From Rhizobium oryzicola (GTDB lineage: Bacteria > Pseudomonadota > Alphaproteobacteria > Rhizobiales > Rhizobiaceae), in contig NZ_JAUKWQ010000004.1 of assembly GCF_030504645.1 (NCBI RefSeq), forward strand, positions 62,001-126,000: a stretch of 64,000 nucleotides of DNA. Direction: 5' to 3'. Within the stretch, counting starts at the first letter, position 1. Each line of letters starts with the position of its first letter. A program made the position numbers and the translations under genes. The notes under the pieces were generated by a model. That model worked only from the letters and a program-made list of their open reading frames with translations. It was not told the DNA's origin and made no database searches. Shown here in pieces: positions 63,616 through 64,000 of the stretch.

Positions 63616-64000
63616 ATGCCGATTTTTTTCCGCCTTGCGGCCACTTTCCTATTTATTTCTACGGCATGGATCGCTGCCGCCCAGCAACAGAAGAGCCCGG
63701 TGATGGATTGCGCCGCTCTCATCAGCCGCTCCGCGCCGCTCGTCGAGGTTAAACCGGACAGCAAGATCGAGCCGATCGAGAACGGCTGCCACGCGTCGAA
63801 CGTCCTTATCTCCCAAAGCGCCTACGCACGATGGAAGGCGGCCGACCTCAGGATCACAGGCAAGGACCTTTTTGCGTCAGTCACGGCCGAGCGCCTGCCG
63901 GAAACGCTGGAGGTATCGCTGACTGGTCTTCAGTTCTCGCTCAACGCGGGCACACCGCTGTCGAACTATGTGATGGAGGTGACTCAGCTTCCCTTCGATA
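63616..64000 (+). CDS. Exported protein of unknown function, partial
   Basis: The open frame starts at ATG 63616 behind CAGGAGAA and runs off the window after 128 codons. A signal peptide covers about residues 1-22 (IFFRLAATFLFISTAWIAAA), followed by a mature region with CAALISRSAPLVEVKP and a second Cys (NGCHAS), which could form a disulfide. Later text VTAERLPETLEVSLTG looks beta-rich. Periplasmic or secreted location is likely; no family recognised. Confidence 0.7.
   Translation, partial: MPIFFRLAATFLFISTAWIAAAQQQKSPVMDCAALISRSAPLVEVKPDSKIEPIENGCHASNVLISQSAYARWKAADLRITGKDLFASVTAERLPETLEVSLTGLQFSLNAGTPLSNYVMEVTQLPFD

Overview
The window looks like chromosome or megaplasmid DNA of a Rhizobium/Agrobacterium-type alphaproteobacterium. 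The sugar and polar-solute ABC importers, paired Gfo/Idh/MocA dehydrogenases, overlapping ATGA gene junctions and high-GC coding style all fit that group. No tRNA, rRNA or CRISPR array was seen.

Region 1 (1-9755, mostly minus strand) is a catabolic operon. It runs from a Gfo/Idh/MocA dehydrogenase through a CoA-transferase, an enoyl-CoA hydratase and an aldehyde dehydrogenase into a glucose/mannose-type ABC importer cut by the left window edge. A perfect 13-bp inverted repeat straddles its promoter. A second Gfo/Idh/MocA gene lies just upstream on the same strand.

Region 2 (10021-16927) is a plus-strand operon: PfkB kinase, LacD-type class I aldolase, a polar-amino-acid-type ABC importer (two permeases, binding protein, ATPase) and a class II aldolase. 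A convergent FadR-type GntR regulator follows. It looks like uptake, phosphorylation and aldol cleavage of an unidentified, perhaps amino-linked, sugar.

Region 3 (about 17.0-56.5 kb) is a near-complete type III secretion (T3SS) island, bounded on the left by decayed insertion-sequence fragments. Its genes are Ysc-like: SctX/SctY; an LcrG-position protein with a very large tip candidate; SctG-I-J-K-L-N-O-P; SctD; SctQ-R-S-T-U; YscE-like, needle, SctW gatekeeper and chaperone; a Crp-family regulator; a GspD-like secretin; an effector/chaperone pair; and a broken kinase effector. A single minus-strand operon of about 11.7 kb then carries the translocator chaperone, both pore-forming translocators, more chaperones, two unknown proteins, SctV and an ExbB/ExbD/ExbD-like trio. 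A full translocon suggests a target cell without a thick wall (animal or protist) rather than classical Rhc nodulation secretion. The mosaic of Ysc-like core, T2SS-like secretin and stator-like membrane proteins is the most unusual content of the window.

Region 4 (56.8-64.0 kb) holds a MarR-EmrA-EmrB efflux operon with a palindrome at its promoter, a 1056-residue protein made almost wholly of octapeptide repeats, and the start of an exported protein running off the right edge.
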